A stretch of DNA of 64,000 nt from Oscillospiraceae bacterium (GTDB lineage Bacteria > Bacillota > Clostridia > Saccharofermentanales > Saccharofermentanaceae). The notes under the pieces are model-generated. The model was not told the DNA's origin, did not search any database, and saw nothing but the letters and a program-made list of their open reading frames with translations. The position numbers and the translations under genes were made by a program. The DNA lies in assembly GCA_902780785.1 (NCBI GenBank), contig CACZGS010000006.1, positions 159,630 through 223,629 of the forward strand. The letters are read 5' to 3'. Shown here in pieces: positions 55,647 to 63,864 of the stretch (positions within the stretch are counted from its first letter, which is position 1; each line of letters opens with the position of its first letter).

Positions 55647-55743
55647 ACATAACCTCTATTAATAAATTTACCTGAGCGTATATTCTAACACTTTTGTGGT
55701 AATATACAAATTGACTTTTTAAGCTAAAGGAGCCGTTTGGATC

Positions 55744-56844
55744 TTGGACAGACTTGATTGCAACAGAAGCTACGATTGCTTTACCGGCAGCGGTATCGCG
55801 GAGGAATTTGTCGCGGGTTTTATACTCGAGCAATACGGCAATAAGGACTTAAGTGACCGCGGGATAAAGGTTGCCATAATCTCTGACAGACAGGTCAGCG
55901 CTTATTACTACAATGCCTTTGAGAAGCAGTTCGCATTAAGGGATCTTAAGACATTCCTTATCACCATAGAAGAGGGTGAGCAGAATAAGAACCTTTCGCA
56001 GGTAAATAACGTTATCAAGGAGCTCAATGAGTACGGCCTTAACAGCAACGACTGGATAATCGGCCTGGGCGGCGGATCCGTTCTTGACATTACGGCATTT
56101 GCGGCAGCTCTTTATACCGGAAAGGCGCGTTATATCGCCGTTCCGACGACTTTATCATCCATGGCTGAGACTTGCTGTGCGGATAAGTCTTGCCTTAACT
56201 CCGGAAGCCGCAAGAATACTGCATCCGTGGCTATCTCACAGACGGCTGTATTTGTCGATCCGACATTCCTTTCGACGGTTCCGAGGAAATACATTCCGAA
56301 CGGTTATTCACAGATCATAAGATATGCGCTTTTGGCAGACTTCGGTCTTCTTACCGATCTTATCGAACTCTCAGGCTCAAAGCCTTCAGACATAAGGGTT
56401 TTCTTAAACCGCGTATATGCCGCAAGGGCTGCTATCGACAAGAAAAATCCTCTTCTCCTGACATTAGGATCAGAACTTTCTGAAGCTATTGAAGGCTACT
56501 TCAGGTTTATGAACTATTCGGAGGGTGAGGCTTTGGCATTAAGCCTTTATGCAACCGTTCCGGAGAAGGTAAGACCGGCTTTCAAGGCGATCTATCTTAA
56601 GCTCGGACTTCCTACAGAACTTAAGGGCGTAAGCTTTAACGCGATAATGAATTCGCTGAAAGATTCCTATAGAAAGGGTTCTGCTTCCAATGAAGCTCTC
56701 GTGTGCTACGAAGAGTCTGACGGCAAGGGAAGCTGGGCTATTTCGAACCCTTCGACAGAGGAAGCTCTGGCCGTGTTGGAAGACCGTTTGAAGAACATTA
56801 CGGCTGCCTCTTCACAAGTTGCCTCAAAAGAAGAGGAAACTTAG
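55744..56844 (+). CDS. 3-dehydroquinate synthase-like protein, divergent
   Basis: 366 residues, TTG start at 55744 with AAAGGAG 11 bases upstream. The fold matches the dehydroquinate synthase/glycerol dehydrogenase superfamily: the NAD-binding GLGGGSVLDITAFAAALY and the IAVPTTLSSMAE motif are preserved. However the AroB substrate motif SSVGGKTG is replaced by ETCCADKSC, and GLAEVIKYG by GYSQIIRYAL, removing the metal-binding Glu. It is therefore unlikely to be the normal aroB; a related sugar-phosphate cyclase or an inactive regulator is possible. Not otherwise recognised. Confidence 0.7.
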   Translation: MDRLDCNRSYDCFTGSGIAEEFVAGFILEQYGNKDLSDRGIKVAIISDRQVSAYYYNAFEKQFALRDLKTFLITIEEGEQNKNLSQVNNVIKELNEYGLNSNDWIIGLGGGSVLDITAFAAALYTGKARYIAVPTTLSSMAETCCADKSCLNSGSRKNTASVAISQTAVFVDPTFLSTVPRKYIPNGYSQIIRYALLADFGLLTDLIELSGSKPSDIRVFLNRVYAARAAIDKKNPLLLTLGSELSEAIEGYFRFMNYSEGEALALSLYATVPEKVRPAFKAIYLKLGLPTELKGVSFNAIMNSLKDSYRKGSASNEALVCYEESDGKGSWAISNPSTEEALAVLEDRLKNITAASSQVASKEEET

Positions 56845-56861
56845 GGTATAATAGCGAAGTT

Positions 56862-58193
56862 ATGAGTAATATCAGGTTTACAAAGTTTATTGCTGCAGCT
56901 TTGTCTTTTGCGGTTCTTGCAGGGCCGCTTGTCTTGACGTCATGTAAGAAGACCGAGAAGACCTCAGGAAAGGCTGCAGATTACGGTTCTTACGGCGCTG
57001 AGATCGCAAGAGAGATCGCAGCAAAGTTCCCTGACAGGGCTGCTTATTCTGAGGGCGAGAAAGCTACGGCTTCTTATATCGTAGAGAAGATCAAGGAGAT
57101 CGGCTATACGCCTGAAGTTCAGAATTTCTCGAAAGAAGTTGGCGAGGGAGAAGAGGCAAAGACCTCTGCGAATTATATCGTTAAGATCCCCGGCACAGGT
57201 TTTTATTGCCGCCAGGATGACGGCACATATCAGATAGAACACAGGGTTGCGATAATCGGCGCTCACTATGACGCTGCGCTCCTTCCTGAATATGCTCCGA
57301 AGGAAGAAGAGAAGAAGGAAGAACCGAAGGAAACAGAGGAAGGCGCCGAACCTACTGAGCGTCCCAAGTACGTTTTCGACGGCGTATCCGACAACGCTTC
57401 CGGAACAGCATGTGTTCTGACAGCTCTTAAAGCATTTAAGGATTATCAGAATGTAGCTTATGACGTATGGTTTGTTTTCTTCGGCGCAGGCACCGATGAG
57501 CAGGCCGGTTCACAGGCTTTCTGCGGCTCTCTTAAGAGCGAAGTCCTATACAGCATCGACGTTATGTATGACATCGACAGCTTATACGCAGGCGACAAAG
57601 TCTATGCGTCATCAGGCTTTAAGTCACTTATAACGACCAAGAAATATGAGATGAGAAGAAAGCTCTATCAGGCTTATGACGTATGCTTTGCTAATCCTCT
57701 CTATACCTATTACCGCTTTGACCTTTACTACAATGAGTCAGGCTTGAGGTTCGATGTCAACGATGACGGATATAAGGACATCTTCAACGAGCTTCCGAAT
57801 ACCATTTCCGACTATAAGCCTTTTGATGACAGAGGCATCGCGATAGTCTATTTCGAGAGCTACGATTATAACTACAATGATCTCGAAAAGATGAAGGAGA
57901 CAAAGAACCTGAATATTCAGGATTTTGGCGGCAAAGTCAGGAGAACGCCTTCGGACTGCGCTTATTTCCTTGATCCGCTCCTGATAGGTGATGATGTTGA
58001 CAGAGACGGCGACGGCGAGATCGACTGCACCGGAGACAGACTCCAGATCAGAGTCAACTGTGTCGCGTTCATCGTTCTTCAAGCTCTGTTAAAGGGTTCC
58101 GACAAGGGAATGACTCCTGCCGCATATGAAGAATTCAAGGCTGAAGCTACCAAGCAGACGTATTTCACAGAGTCTTCAGAGACAAGCAAATAA
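56862..58193 (+). CDS. M28-like peptidase lipoprotein
   Basis: 443 residues; the signal peptide ends in the lipobox LTSC (Cys about 28). An M28-like aminopeptidase domain is recognisable: IIGAHYDAALLPEY (first metal His), GVSDNASGTACVLTAL (bridging Asp) and FFGAGTDEQAGSQAFCGSL in place of the EE-x-GL-x-GS block. An acidic KEEEKKEEPKETEEG insert sits between the first two (about 148-165). The final HTxxDT metal ligand of active M28 enzymes is not seen. It may be a degenerate or specialised peptidase. TATAAT lies nine bases before the ATG with no ribosome binding site, so the mRNA may be leaderless. Confidence 0.75.
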   Translation: MSNIRFTKFIAAALSFAVLAGPLVLTSCKKTEKTSGKAADYGSYGAEIAREIAAKFPDRAAYSEGEKATASYIVEKIKEIGYTPEVQNFSKEVGEGEEAKTSANYIVKIPGTGFYCRQDDGTYQIEHRVAIIGAHYDAALLPEYAPKEEEKKEEPKETEEGAEPTERPKYVFDGVSDNASGTACVLTALKAFKDYQNVAYDVWFVFFGAGTDEQAGSQAFCGSLKSEVLYSIDVMYDIDSLYAGDKVYASSGFKSLITTKKYEMRRKLYQAYDVCFANPLYTYYRFDLYYNESGLRFDVNDDGYKDIFNELPNTISDYKPFDDRGIAIVYFESYDYNYNDLEKMKETKNLNIQDFGGKVRRTPSDCAYFLDPLLIGDDVDRDGDGEIDCTGDRLQIRVNCVAFIVLQALLKGSDKGMTPAAYEEFKAEATKQTYFTESSETSK

Positions 58194-58280
58194 GTCAAAA
58201 TCATTTAAAAATTCCGACATTGATTTCAGAGCCTTATGTTATACTAAATAAGATAAGCGCATAAAGAAGGACATGTATCG

Positions 58281-59777
58281 ATGTCAAATACATCAATCAT
58301 CAGCCAGATATTCGAATTCCTGGGCGAGCTTTTTAAGAGCCTTGATAATGGCACGCTCTTTTTCGGCAGCCCGTGGGATTTTATCAGATCTGCGATCGAT
58401 ATAGCTCTCGTAACATTCCTTTTCTATACTGTCTTGATGTTCATCAGGCAGACGAGAGCATGGCAGCTTATCAAGGGTATCGTTTTTGTATTGATCTTCG
58501 TTGCTTTCTGCGGTCTTATCGGACTCGACATGGTAGGGTTCCTTTTTAACAGGCTGCTTTATATCGTTGCAATCCTTTTCGTAGTATTGTTCCAGCCTGA
58601 ACTCAGAAGAGCTCTTGAGACGGTTGGTCTCCGTACATCTTCAGCTGCAAATCCTTTCAGACACAGCGAAGCAAAGATGACGAGGGAGGAACTTACCACA
58701 TTTATCAAGGAGATCAGTTCTGCCTGCAAGGAAATGTCCAGAACATATACAGGCGCCCTGATCCTTATCGAGAGAAAGACAAAGCTCGACGAGCTCTTAT
58801 CACAGGAGAATGTTGTTCAATTTGACTCTGAGGTAACGAGTTCAGTCCTTCAGAGCATTTTCTATAAGGGTTCTCCCATGCACGACGGCGGCCTTCTTAT
58901 CAGAGACGGAAGGATCATTGCCGCAAGATGCCACGTTCCGCTCTCTGTTACGATGCACTCTCTTGAACGTGCAGGCACACGTCACAGAGCTGCAGTCGGA
59001 GCAAGCGAGATGGGCGATACCGTTGCCGTGGTAGTATCAGAGGAGAGAGGAAAGACCTCTATCGCCGTTAACGGCAGACTTTTTGAGATGAGATCCACCA
59101 AAGAGCTTGAAGCAAACCTCTCATATCTTCTCGGACTTAAGGAATACGGTGCTGAGAATAAGACATTTATAGGCAAGTTCATCGATAAGCTCCGCGGACA
59201 TTCTGACTCAAACCAGGATACCGTACTGAGCCAGGACGAAGTCGAGAACGCATCCAAGACAAAGACTTCTCCCACACCCGAGCCTATTGTTGCCACAACA
59301 CAGGTTGAAGTTGCAGGTGAAGCTGCAGTGCCTATTTCGATCAGAACAAAGGTTGCTGACGAGACATCCAACTCCAAGAGAGTAAGCACCACAACAAGGG
59401 TTCTTTTCCTTGTTCTGTCTATCTTCCTGTCCTTCAGCCTCTGGATGTATATCCAGGTCATCACGAACCCTGTAGTTACCAGAAATATTACTGTTCCGAT
59501 CAGCCAGTATATGGATGATGATCTGCCTGCAAATGTGGATCCGTCTTATCCGATAGACTATATCGAACTTGAGATCGTAGGACGTGCCAATACTATCAAT
59601 GCGCTTACCGCTGATGATATCGTTGCATCGATCGACTACAGCGAACTTAAAGAAGGTGACGTTGGTATTTTCAATCTTCCTGTCGAGATCTCGAGTAAGG
59701 ACAGAAATGTTTACTTCCGTGTCGAACGCAGGAATTTTGACAGGATCCCTGTAACGGTATATTCGTTCGATAACTGA
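58281..59777 (+). CDS. cdaA: Diadenylate cyclase CdaA fused to a YbbR domain
   Basis: 498 residues. Three N-terminal membrane helices (about 35-55, 62-82 and 88-105) are followed by the DAC domain (about 115-290), with DGG at 202-204 in MHDGGLLIRDGRI and RHR at 234-236 in GTRHRAAVGASE. These are the catalytic motifs for making c-di-AMP from ATP. After a linker (about 300-370) comes a fourth membrane helix (about 372-392) and one YbbR-like extracytoplasmic repeat (about 395-498). Usually CdaA (about 275 residues) and its regulator CdaR (YbbR) are separate adjacent genes; here they are one protein. Confidence 0.9.
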   Translation: MSNTSIISQIFEFLGELFKSLDNGTLFFGSPWDFIRSAIDIALVTFLFYTVLMFIRQTRAWQLIKGIVFVLIFVAFCGLIGLDMVGFLFNRLLYIVAILFVVLFQPELRRALETVGLRTSSAANPFRHSEAKMTREELTTFIKEISSACKEMSRTYTGALILIERKTKLDELLSQENVVQFDSEVTSSVLQSIFYKGSPMHDGGLLIRDGRIIAARCHVPLSVTMHSLERAGTRHRAAVGASEMGDTVAVVVSEERGKTSIAVNGRLFEMRSTKELEANLSYLLGLKEYGAENKTFIGKFIDKLRGHSDSNQDTVLSQDEVENASKTKTSPTPEPIVATTQVEVAGEAAVPISIRTKVADETSNSKRVSTTTRVLFLVLSIFLSFSLWMYIQVITNPVVTRNITVPISQYMDDDLPANVDPSYPIDYIELEIVGRANTINALTADDIVASIDYSELKEGDVGIFNLPVEISSKDRNVYFRVERRNFDRIPVTVYSFDN

Positions 59778-59828
59778 TGTTTTTTAAAGCCCTGCAGATG
59801 ACCGGCAGGGGAGAAAGGATATAAAACT

Positions 59829-60491
59829 ATGCTTGAGACAAAAGATCTTATCGATTTAACACACACACTTGCTGCTCCTATTCTGGAAGACAAGAAGTAT
59901 CCCTGGGAGGCACTGCCGCTCATCAAGGAATTCATCCTTCAGTTAGGTCCCACACTCGATCCCGAAGTTTATGAGAATAAGGGCGAGGGCATCTGGATCG
60001 CAAAGAGTGCAAAAGTATTTGATTCAGCATATATTGCAGGACCCTGCATCATCGGACCCGAGACTGAAGTGCGTCAGTGCGCATTCATCAGAGGAAGCGC
60101 TCTCATCGGTTCCAAGTGCGTTATCGGAAACTCCACAGAGCTTAAGAACGTAATCATCAGTGATAATGTTCAGGTTCCTCACTATAACTACGTCGGTGAC
60201 TCCATCCTCGGATACAAGTCACACCTCGGTGCTGGCGCTATCACATCCAACGTTAAGTCCGATAAGACTCTCGTTTGCGTTAAGAACGGCGATGAGGTAA
60301 TCGAGACAGGACTTAAGAAGTTCGCAGCTATCGTAGGCGACAACGTTGAAGTCGGCTGCCAGAGCGTTCTTAATCCCGGTACTGTTATCGGCAGAGGCTG
60401 CCGTGTATATCCACTCTCAAGAGTAAGAGGCGTTATCCCTGAGAAGCATATCTTCAAGGATAAGGACGAGATCGTACCGATCGAGGAGTAA
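59829..60491 (+). CDS. Left-handed beta-helix protein, GlmU C-terminal-like
   Basis: 220 residues. After an N-terminal helix of about 60 residues (including KYPWEALPLIKEFI), repeated hexapeptides form a left-handed beta-helix: VFDSAYIAGPCIIGPETEVRQCAFIRGSALIGSKCVIGNSTEL and later IVGDNVEVGCQSVLNPGTVIGRGC. The AYIAGPC and YVGDSILG turns resemble the acetyltransferase domain of GlmU and its stand-alone relatives. It may acetylate or bind a nucleotide sugar, but no pyrophosphorylase domain is present. Closely follows cdaA, which is commonly near glmM/glmU genes in Firmicutes. Confidence 0.85.
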   Translation: MLETKDLIDLTHTLAAPILEDKKYPWEALPLIKEFILQLGPTLDPEVYENKGEGIWIAKSAKVFDSAYIAGPCIIGPETEVRQCAFIRGSALIGSKCVIGNSTELKNVIISDNVQVPHYNYVGDSILGYKSHLGAGAITSNVKSDKTLVCVKNGDEVIETGLKKFAAIVGDNVEVGCQSVLNPGTVIGRGCRVYPLSRVRGVIPEKHIFKDKDEIVPIEE

Positions 60492-60510
60492 GATAAACTT
60501 AAAGCAAATC

Positions 60511-60540
60511 AAAAGGGCACCCGAGAGGGTGCCCTTAATC
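60511..60540. terminator. Bidirectional terminator
   Basis: AAGGGCACCC-GAGA-GGGTGCCCTT between the convergent beta-helix and HEAT genes, with T runs on the minus strand. Confidence 0.85.
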
Positions 60541-60558
60541 ATTGGATTATATTAGTTG

Positions 60559-60900
60559 TCAGACTACGCTGTCCTTGAGCTTATCGAAGGCTGCCTTGGC
60601 AACCTGTCTTACGTTAGGGTCGGAGTCTGCAAATGCAAGCTTCTTAACATATTCCTCACAGTGCTTTGCGTGGATATCAGCTGCTGCTGTTGCTGCTGCT
60701 GCTCTTACCATAGGGGAAGAGTCACGTAAAAGAGGAATAAGAGCCATTCCAGATTCGTAGCTGGGGCACATTCCCATAGCCATAGCTACAGTCATGCGAA
60801 CATCATCTTCCTGGCTGTCTGCGTACTTCATAAGTGCGCCAAGCTTCTGCTTCGATCCGAGTTTAAGGATTTTATCTTTCAACGCATCGGTTCGTCCCAT
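60559..60900 (-). CDS. HEAT-repeat protein
   Basis: 113 residues made almost entirely of alpha-helical HEAT-like repeats: KLGALMKYADSQEDDVRMTVAMAMG, SGMALIPLLRDSSPMVRAAAATAAADI and CEEYVKKLAFADSDPNVRQVAKAAF. It has no signal or membrane segment and is probably a small scaffold in the cytoplasm. AGGAG precedes the ATG; a TATAAT on the minus strand is near 60934-60939. Partner unknown. Confidence 0.85.
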   Translation of the reverse strand: MGRTDALKDKILKLGSKQKLGALMKYADSQEDDVRMTVAMAMGMCPSYESGMALIPLLRDSSPMVRAAAATAAADIHAKHCEEYVKKLAFADSDPNVRQVAKAAFDKLKDSVV

Positions 60901-60969
60901 ATGGTTAGGCTCCTACTATCGTATATTCAACAATATTATAGATTAAAACTTAAAAAAAAACATCACTCT

Positions 60970-61021
60970 CACCAAAATAACCTTACTTTATATTAGATTT
61001 TGGTGTAATTTGCTCTATAAT
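60970..61021 (+). promoter_or_regulatory. Dyad and -10 element ahead of the GH5-like gene
   Basis: CACCAAAAT (60970-60978) and ATTTTGGTG (60997-61005) form a perfect 9-bp inverted repeat with an 18-base loop, followed by TATAAT (61016-61021). Candidate operator and promoter of the gene at 61100; the -35 is not clear. Confidence 0.4.
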
Positions 61022-61099
61022 ACTTTTGATTATACAGTCAAAATGTAGAATTGAAATGATATTTTACATATTTTGATTGCTTTGAGAGGTAAATTTTTA

Positions 61100-62326
61100 A
61101 TGAACAAACTATCTTACGGAATGTCCGTATTTATTATATCAGGGGCTTTATTGCTGTCAGCTTGCTCGACAAACCTTGGTCCTGAGACATTGCCGTCCAC
61201 AAAACCGACAACTGCATCTACAGAAACGGAGACTTCTGAGACTTCAGCTTCAGTAAGAGCAGAAGTTACCGATCCGTTCAGCACCGCTGTCGTAACCACT
61301 AAACCGGTTGATATTAACGGTAAACTCACTATCAAGGATTCCAGCCTTATCAACAGCAAAGGCGATCCTGTCGTGCTTAAGGGAATGAGCACTTTCGGAA
61401 TCCAGGAGTGCGGTGATTTCTTTACGACTGAAGCAGTGAAGACTCTTGCACAGGACTGGGGCTGTGACGTTATCAGGCTTGCGATTACAGGCAGTGCAAA
61501 TGAAGGTTACCTCAAAGAACCTGACAAATACTTCGATCCTATCTGCAAGTTCTGCGACATGTGCATCAATGAAGGCGTTTATGTAATCGTTGACTGGAAT
61601 GTAGGTTACGATAAGAGCGCGGATGAGAATAAGGCTGCTGCAGTAGACTTCTTTACAAGATTGTCTTTGATTTATGCTGATGTTCCGAACATCATCTATG
61701 AAGTATCTAATGAGGATCTGACGGTAGATGAGGAGAATCCCGTAAAGGATGAATGGGGAAAAGCAATTGCACCTTTTGCATCTGACGTTATCAAGGCCAT
61801 AAGGGAAAACAGTGCGGATTCCATCGTTATCGTCGGTGTTCCCAATAAGGGACTTGATGTCGGTGAGGCTGCAAAAGCAAAGCTCAAGTTCGATAACATT
61901 GCTTACGGCTGCCGTATCTTCTCCGGCTCACAGTCTGAGGACCAGAGAGTCAAGATCAAGGATGTCATTGATAAGGACATCTGCGTTTTCGTTACGGAAT
62001 GGGGTCTTTGCAGTGTTGACTGCAAGGGCGGCGTCTATTTCCTCGAAAGCGACAGATGGATAGATTTCTTCAGAGAGAACCATATTTCCTGGTGCAACTA
62101 TGCTATCGGAAGCCCGGTTAATAATGATGCTAACGCTCTTGTGCTTGTCTCTGATAAATACAACTCTGACCAGAAGGCTTCACACTGGCCTGAGGGCTTG
62201 ATCTCCAAGTCAGGAAAGTACGCTAAGGATAAGATCCTTGCAGGTAAGGTTGAGACAGAGACTGAAGCAACGACTTCAGAATCAGCCGATTCTTCCGAGA
62301 CCTCTGAGTCGTCTGAGACGACGTAA
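61100..62326 (+). CDS. Glycoside hydrolase family 5-like lipoprotein
   Basis: 408 residues from ATG 61100 (AGAGGT upstream). A lipoprotein signal ends LSACS. A Thr/Ser/Glu-rich linker spans about residues 24-75. A GH5-type barrel follows: LKGMSTFGIQECGDFF, VIRLAITGSA, YVIVDWNV, YEVSNE with the acid/base Glu, and VFVTEWG with the nucleophile. The usual HFY motif is YGCRIFSG here, so one conserved His is missing. The tail is Glu/Thr/Ser-rich (SESADSSETSESSETT). It probably acts on a plant or mucosal polysaccharide at the cell surface; substrate unknown. Confidence 0.85.
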   Translation: MNKLSYGMSVFIISGALLLSACSTNLGPETLPSTKPTTASTETETSETSASVRAEVTDPFSTAVVTTKPVDINGKLTIKDSSLINSKGDPVVLKGMSTFGIQECGDFFTTEAVKTLAQDWGCDVIRLAITGSANEGYLKEPDKYFDPICKFCDMCINEGVYVIVDWNVGYDKSADENKAAAVDFFTRLSLIYADVPNIIYEVSNEDLTVDEENPVKDEWGKAIAPFASDVIKAIRENSADSIVIVGVPNKGLDVGEAAKAKLKFDNIAYGCRIFSGSQSEDQRVKIKDVIDKDICVFVTEWGLCSVDCKGGVYFLESDRWIDFFRENHISWCNYAIGSPVNNDANALVLVSDKYNSDQKASHWPEGLISKSGKYAKDKILAGKVETETEATTSESADSSETSESSETT

Positions 62327-62348
62327 GGACGGGTATATAGCTTTGCTT

Positions 62349-62945
62349 ATGTCCAGAACAGGTTATACCGTGGCAAAAGACAGGAGCCGATCTGAGGTTC
62401 TTGCTCTTGAGACTGAGCGTTTAAGGCTTTCCGTGCTTCGAAAAAGCGAGGCACCCCGTGCCACGGAATACTTCAAGAAGAACAGGGATTTCCATAAGCA
62501 GTTTGCCCAGACACATACGGACGACTACTTTACCGTCTCCATGCAGAAGAAGTATCTCGCTTATGATTACAATTCCTTTCTGGAAGGAAGCCTTGTTCCT
62601 TTGTGGATCTGCTTAAAGGAAACAGGCGAGATAATAGGAAGGGTATCATTTTTTAATTTTGCATTCGGCGGAATGATGTCCTGCGCATGCGGATATCATC
62701 TCGATCAGGATCATACCGGCAAAGGTTACATGACCGAAGCTCTGAAAGGTGCCATGGCATTTGTTTTCGATGAATACAAGATGCACAGGATTGAAGCTTT
62801 TATACTTCCGGAGAATGAACCTTCGCTGGCTTTGGTCAAGCGGTTAGGGTTCCATTATGAAGGCAAGAGGATCTCTTACATGCACATTAACGGCAAATAC
62901 AGGGATCACGAAGCTTTTTATGTATTGGAAGAGGACATTAAATAG
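62349..62945 (+). CDS. GNAT family N-acetyltransferase (RimJ/RimL-like)
   Basis: 198 residues from ATG 62349, 22 bases after the GH5-like stop; a longer frame from 62238 would overlap that gene. The RimJ/RimL branch pattern is visible: LETERLRLSVLRKSEAPRATEYFKKNRDFH, IGRVSFFNFAFGG, HTGKGYMTEALKGAMAFVF (acetyl-CoA binding QxxGxG/A-type loop) and ALVKRLGFHYEGKR. It acetylates an amine, perhaps a ribosomal protein N-terminus or a small metabolite. No RBS is obvious, so translation may be coupled. Confidence 0.85.
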   Translation: MSRTGYTVAKDRSRSEVLALETERLRLSVLRKSEAPRATEYFKKNRDFHKQFAQTHTDDYFTVSMQKKYLAYDYNSFLEGSLVPLWICLKETGEIIGRVSFFNFAFGGMMSCACGYHLDQDHTGKGYMTEALKGAMAFVFDEYKMHRIEAFILPENEPSLALVKRLGFHYEGKRISYMHINGKYRDHEAFYVLEEDIK

Positions 62946-63078
62946 AGGGCAGTTTTGCATTTTCATTGAAATAGTGTAAATTTGCCTTAATATGTAACAA
63001 AAATTAAATATATTTACACGCAAAGTGTGTAATAATAATATAAATGATTATGCACACGCTTATGTGGAGGTGATTATT

Positions 63079-63513
63079 GTGAATAGAAAGAGATTTACAA
63101 CAGCACTCATTGCAGCAATGATGGTCGGTGCTTTGTGCCTCGGTATTGCAGCTTGCGGCGGAAAGACGCCGGAGACTTCTAACACTGAGACTGAGACATC
63201 TGAGATTACGACCACTACAACCACCACAGCGCCGACAACAACTCTTACTGAATATTCCGGCCCGAGACCGAATACGGAAGAGGTTACATGGAAAGAGACT
63301 CAGCTTGAAGCACCTGCTACATATTATGTAAAAGTATCCAAGGGCGAATTCCTTAACGTCAGATCCGGTCCAGGCACCAAGTACGAGAAGGTAGGAACTC
63401 TTACAAGAGGTCAGTCAGTAACTGTTGTCGCAAGGGCTAACGGTATCTGGTATAAGACTCAGGACGGATACTTCATTTCCGAGACATATCTTTCAGGTAA
63501 GATTCCTAACTAA
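63079..63513 (+). CDS. SH3-domain lipoprotein
   Basis: 144 residues from a GTG start at 63079 (GGAGGTGATT directly upstream). The signal peptide ends in the lipobox IAAC. A Thr-rich linker (TETETSEITTTTTTTAPTTTL-type, about residues 33-55) leads to one bacterial SH3 domain (about 80-140: YYVKVSKGEFLNVRSGPGTKYEKVGTLTRGQSVTVVARANGIWYKTQ). It probably binds peptidoglycan at the surface. No catalytic domain. Confidence 0.85.
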   Translation: MNRKRFTTALIAAMMVGALCLGIAACGGKTPETSNTETETSEITTTTTTTAPTTTLTEYSGPRPNTEEVTWKETQLEAPATYYVKVSKGEFLNVRSGPGTKYEKVGTLTRGQSVTVVARANGIWYKTQDGYFISETYLSGKIPN

Positions 63514-63580
63514 ATTTATTAGTTGATTATTTTCGAACCTTAGTGTAATATACATAGGCACTTGATTTGAGTGCCGATAT

Positions 63581-63654
63581 GCGAGTGTAGTTCAATGGTA
63601 GAACTTCAGCCTTCCAAGCTGACCACGTGGGTTCGATTCCCATCACTCGCTCCA
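63581..63654 (+). tRNA. tRNA-Gly(TCC)
   Basis: GCGAGTG and CACTCGC form the acceptor stem. The anticodon stem encloses CTTCCAA, giving anticodon TCC, and the T arm is GTGGG-TTCGATT-CCCAT. CCA is encoded. A promoter TTGATT-N17-TAATAT lies at 63523-63551. Confidence 0.92.
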
Positions 63655-63708
63655 GGGTCATTAGCTCAGCTGGATAGACCGGAGGTTCGAGTCCCCCATG
63701 GCTCACCA
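63655..63708 (+). pseudogene. tRNA lacking the anticodon arm
   Basis: Begins at the base after the tRNA-Gly CCA. GGGTCAT/ATGGCTC form an acceptor stem, the D-arm TAGCTCAGCTGGATAGA and the T loop TTCGAGT are present, and CCA is encoded. The 20-odd bases of the anticodon arm are absent, leaving 54 bases. It is either a deletion pseudogene or an assembly/collapse error; no anticodon can be assigned. Confidence 0.75.
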
Positions 63709-63711
63709 TCA

Positions 63712-63745
63712 AAAAGCGCTTCGTTTAACAACGGAGCGCTTTTGG
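63712..63745 (+). terminator. Rho-independent terminator of the tRNA cluster
   Basis: AAAAGCGCTTCGTT-TAAC-AACGGAGCGCTTTT, one G-T pair, then GGTTT. It ends the tRNA transcript. The rest of the gap to 63864 shows no further feature. Confidence 0.85.
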
Positions 63746-63864
63746 TTTATTTGAGTATTTTGCATAAAAAGTGTCAATCCGATTTTACTTTGGCGATATC
63801 CGGTCCTCATTGTCCGCAGTTTCTGCGTTTGTTAAACTTTATTTGGATTAAGGAGGATAGAACC

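Noticed and set aside
55647..55743. T-box element before gltX-glnS
   Set aside because: The intergenic region is under 100 bases and has no T-box core sequence or terminator.
63527..63712. 61-residue minus-strand frame containing a GIEPTWSAWKAEVLPLNY sequence
   Set aside because: It is antisense to the tRNA-Gly and the truncated tRNA; this is a familiar spurious frame produced by tRNA genes.
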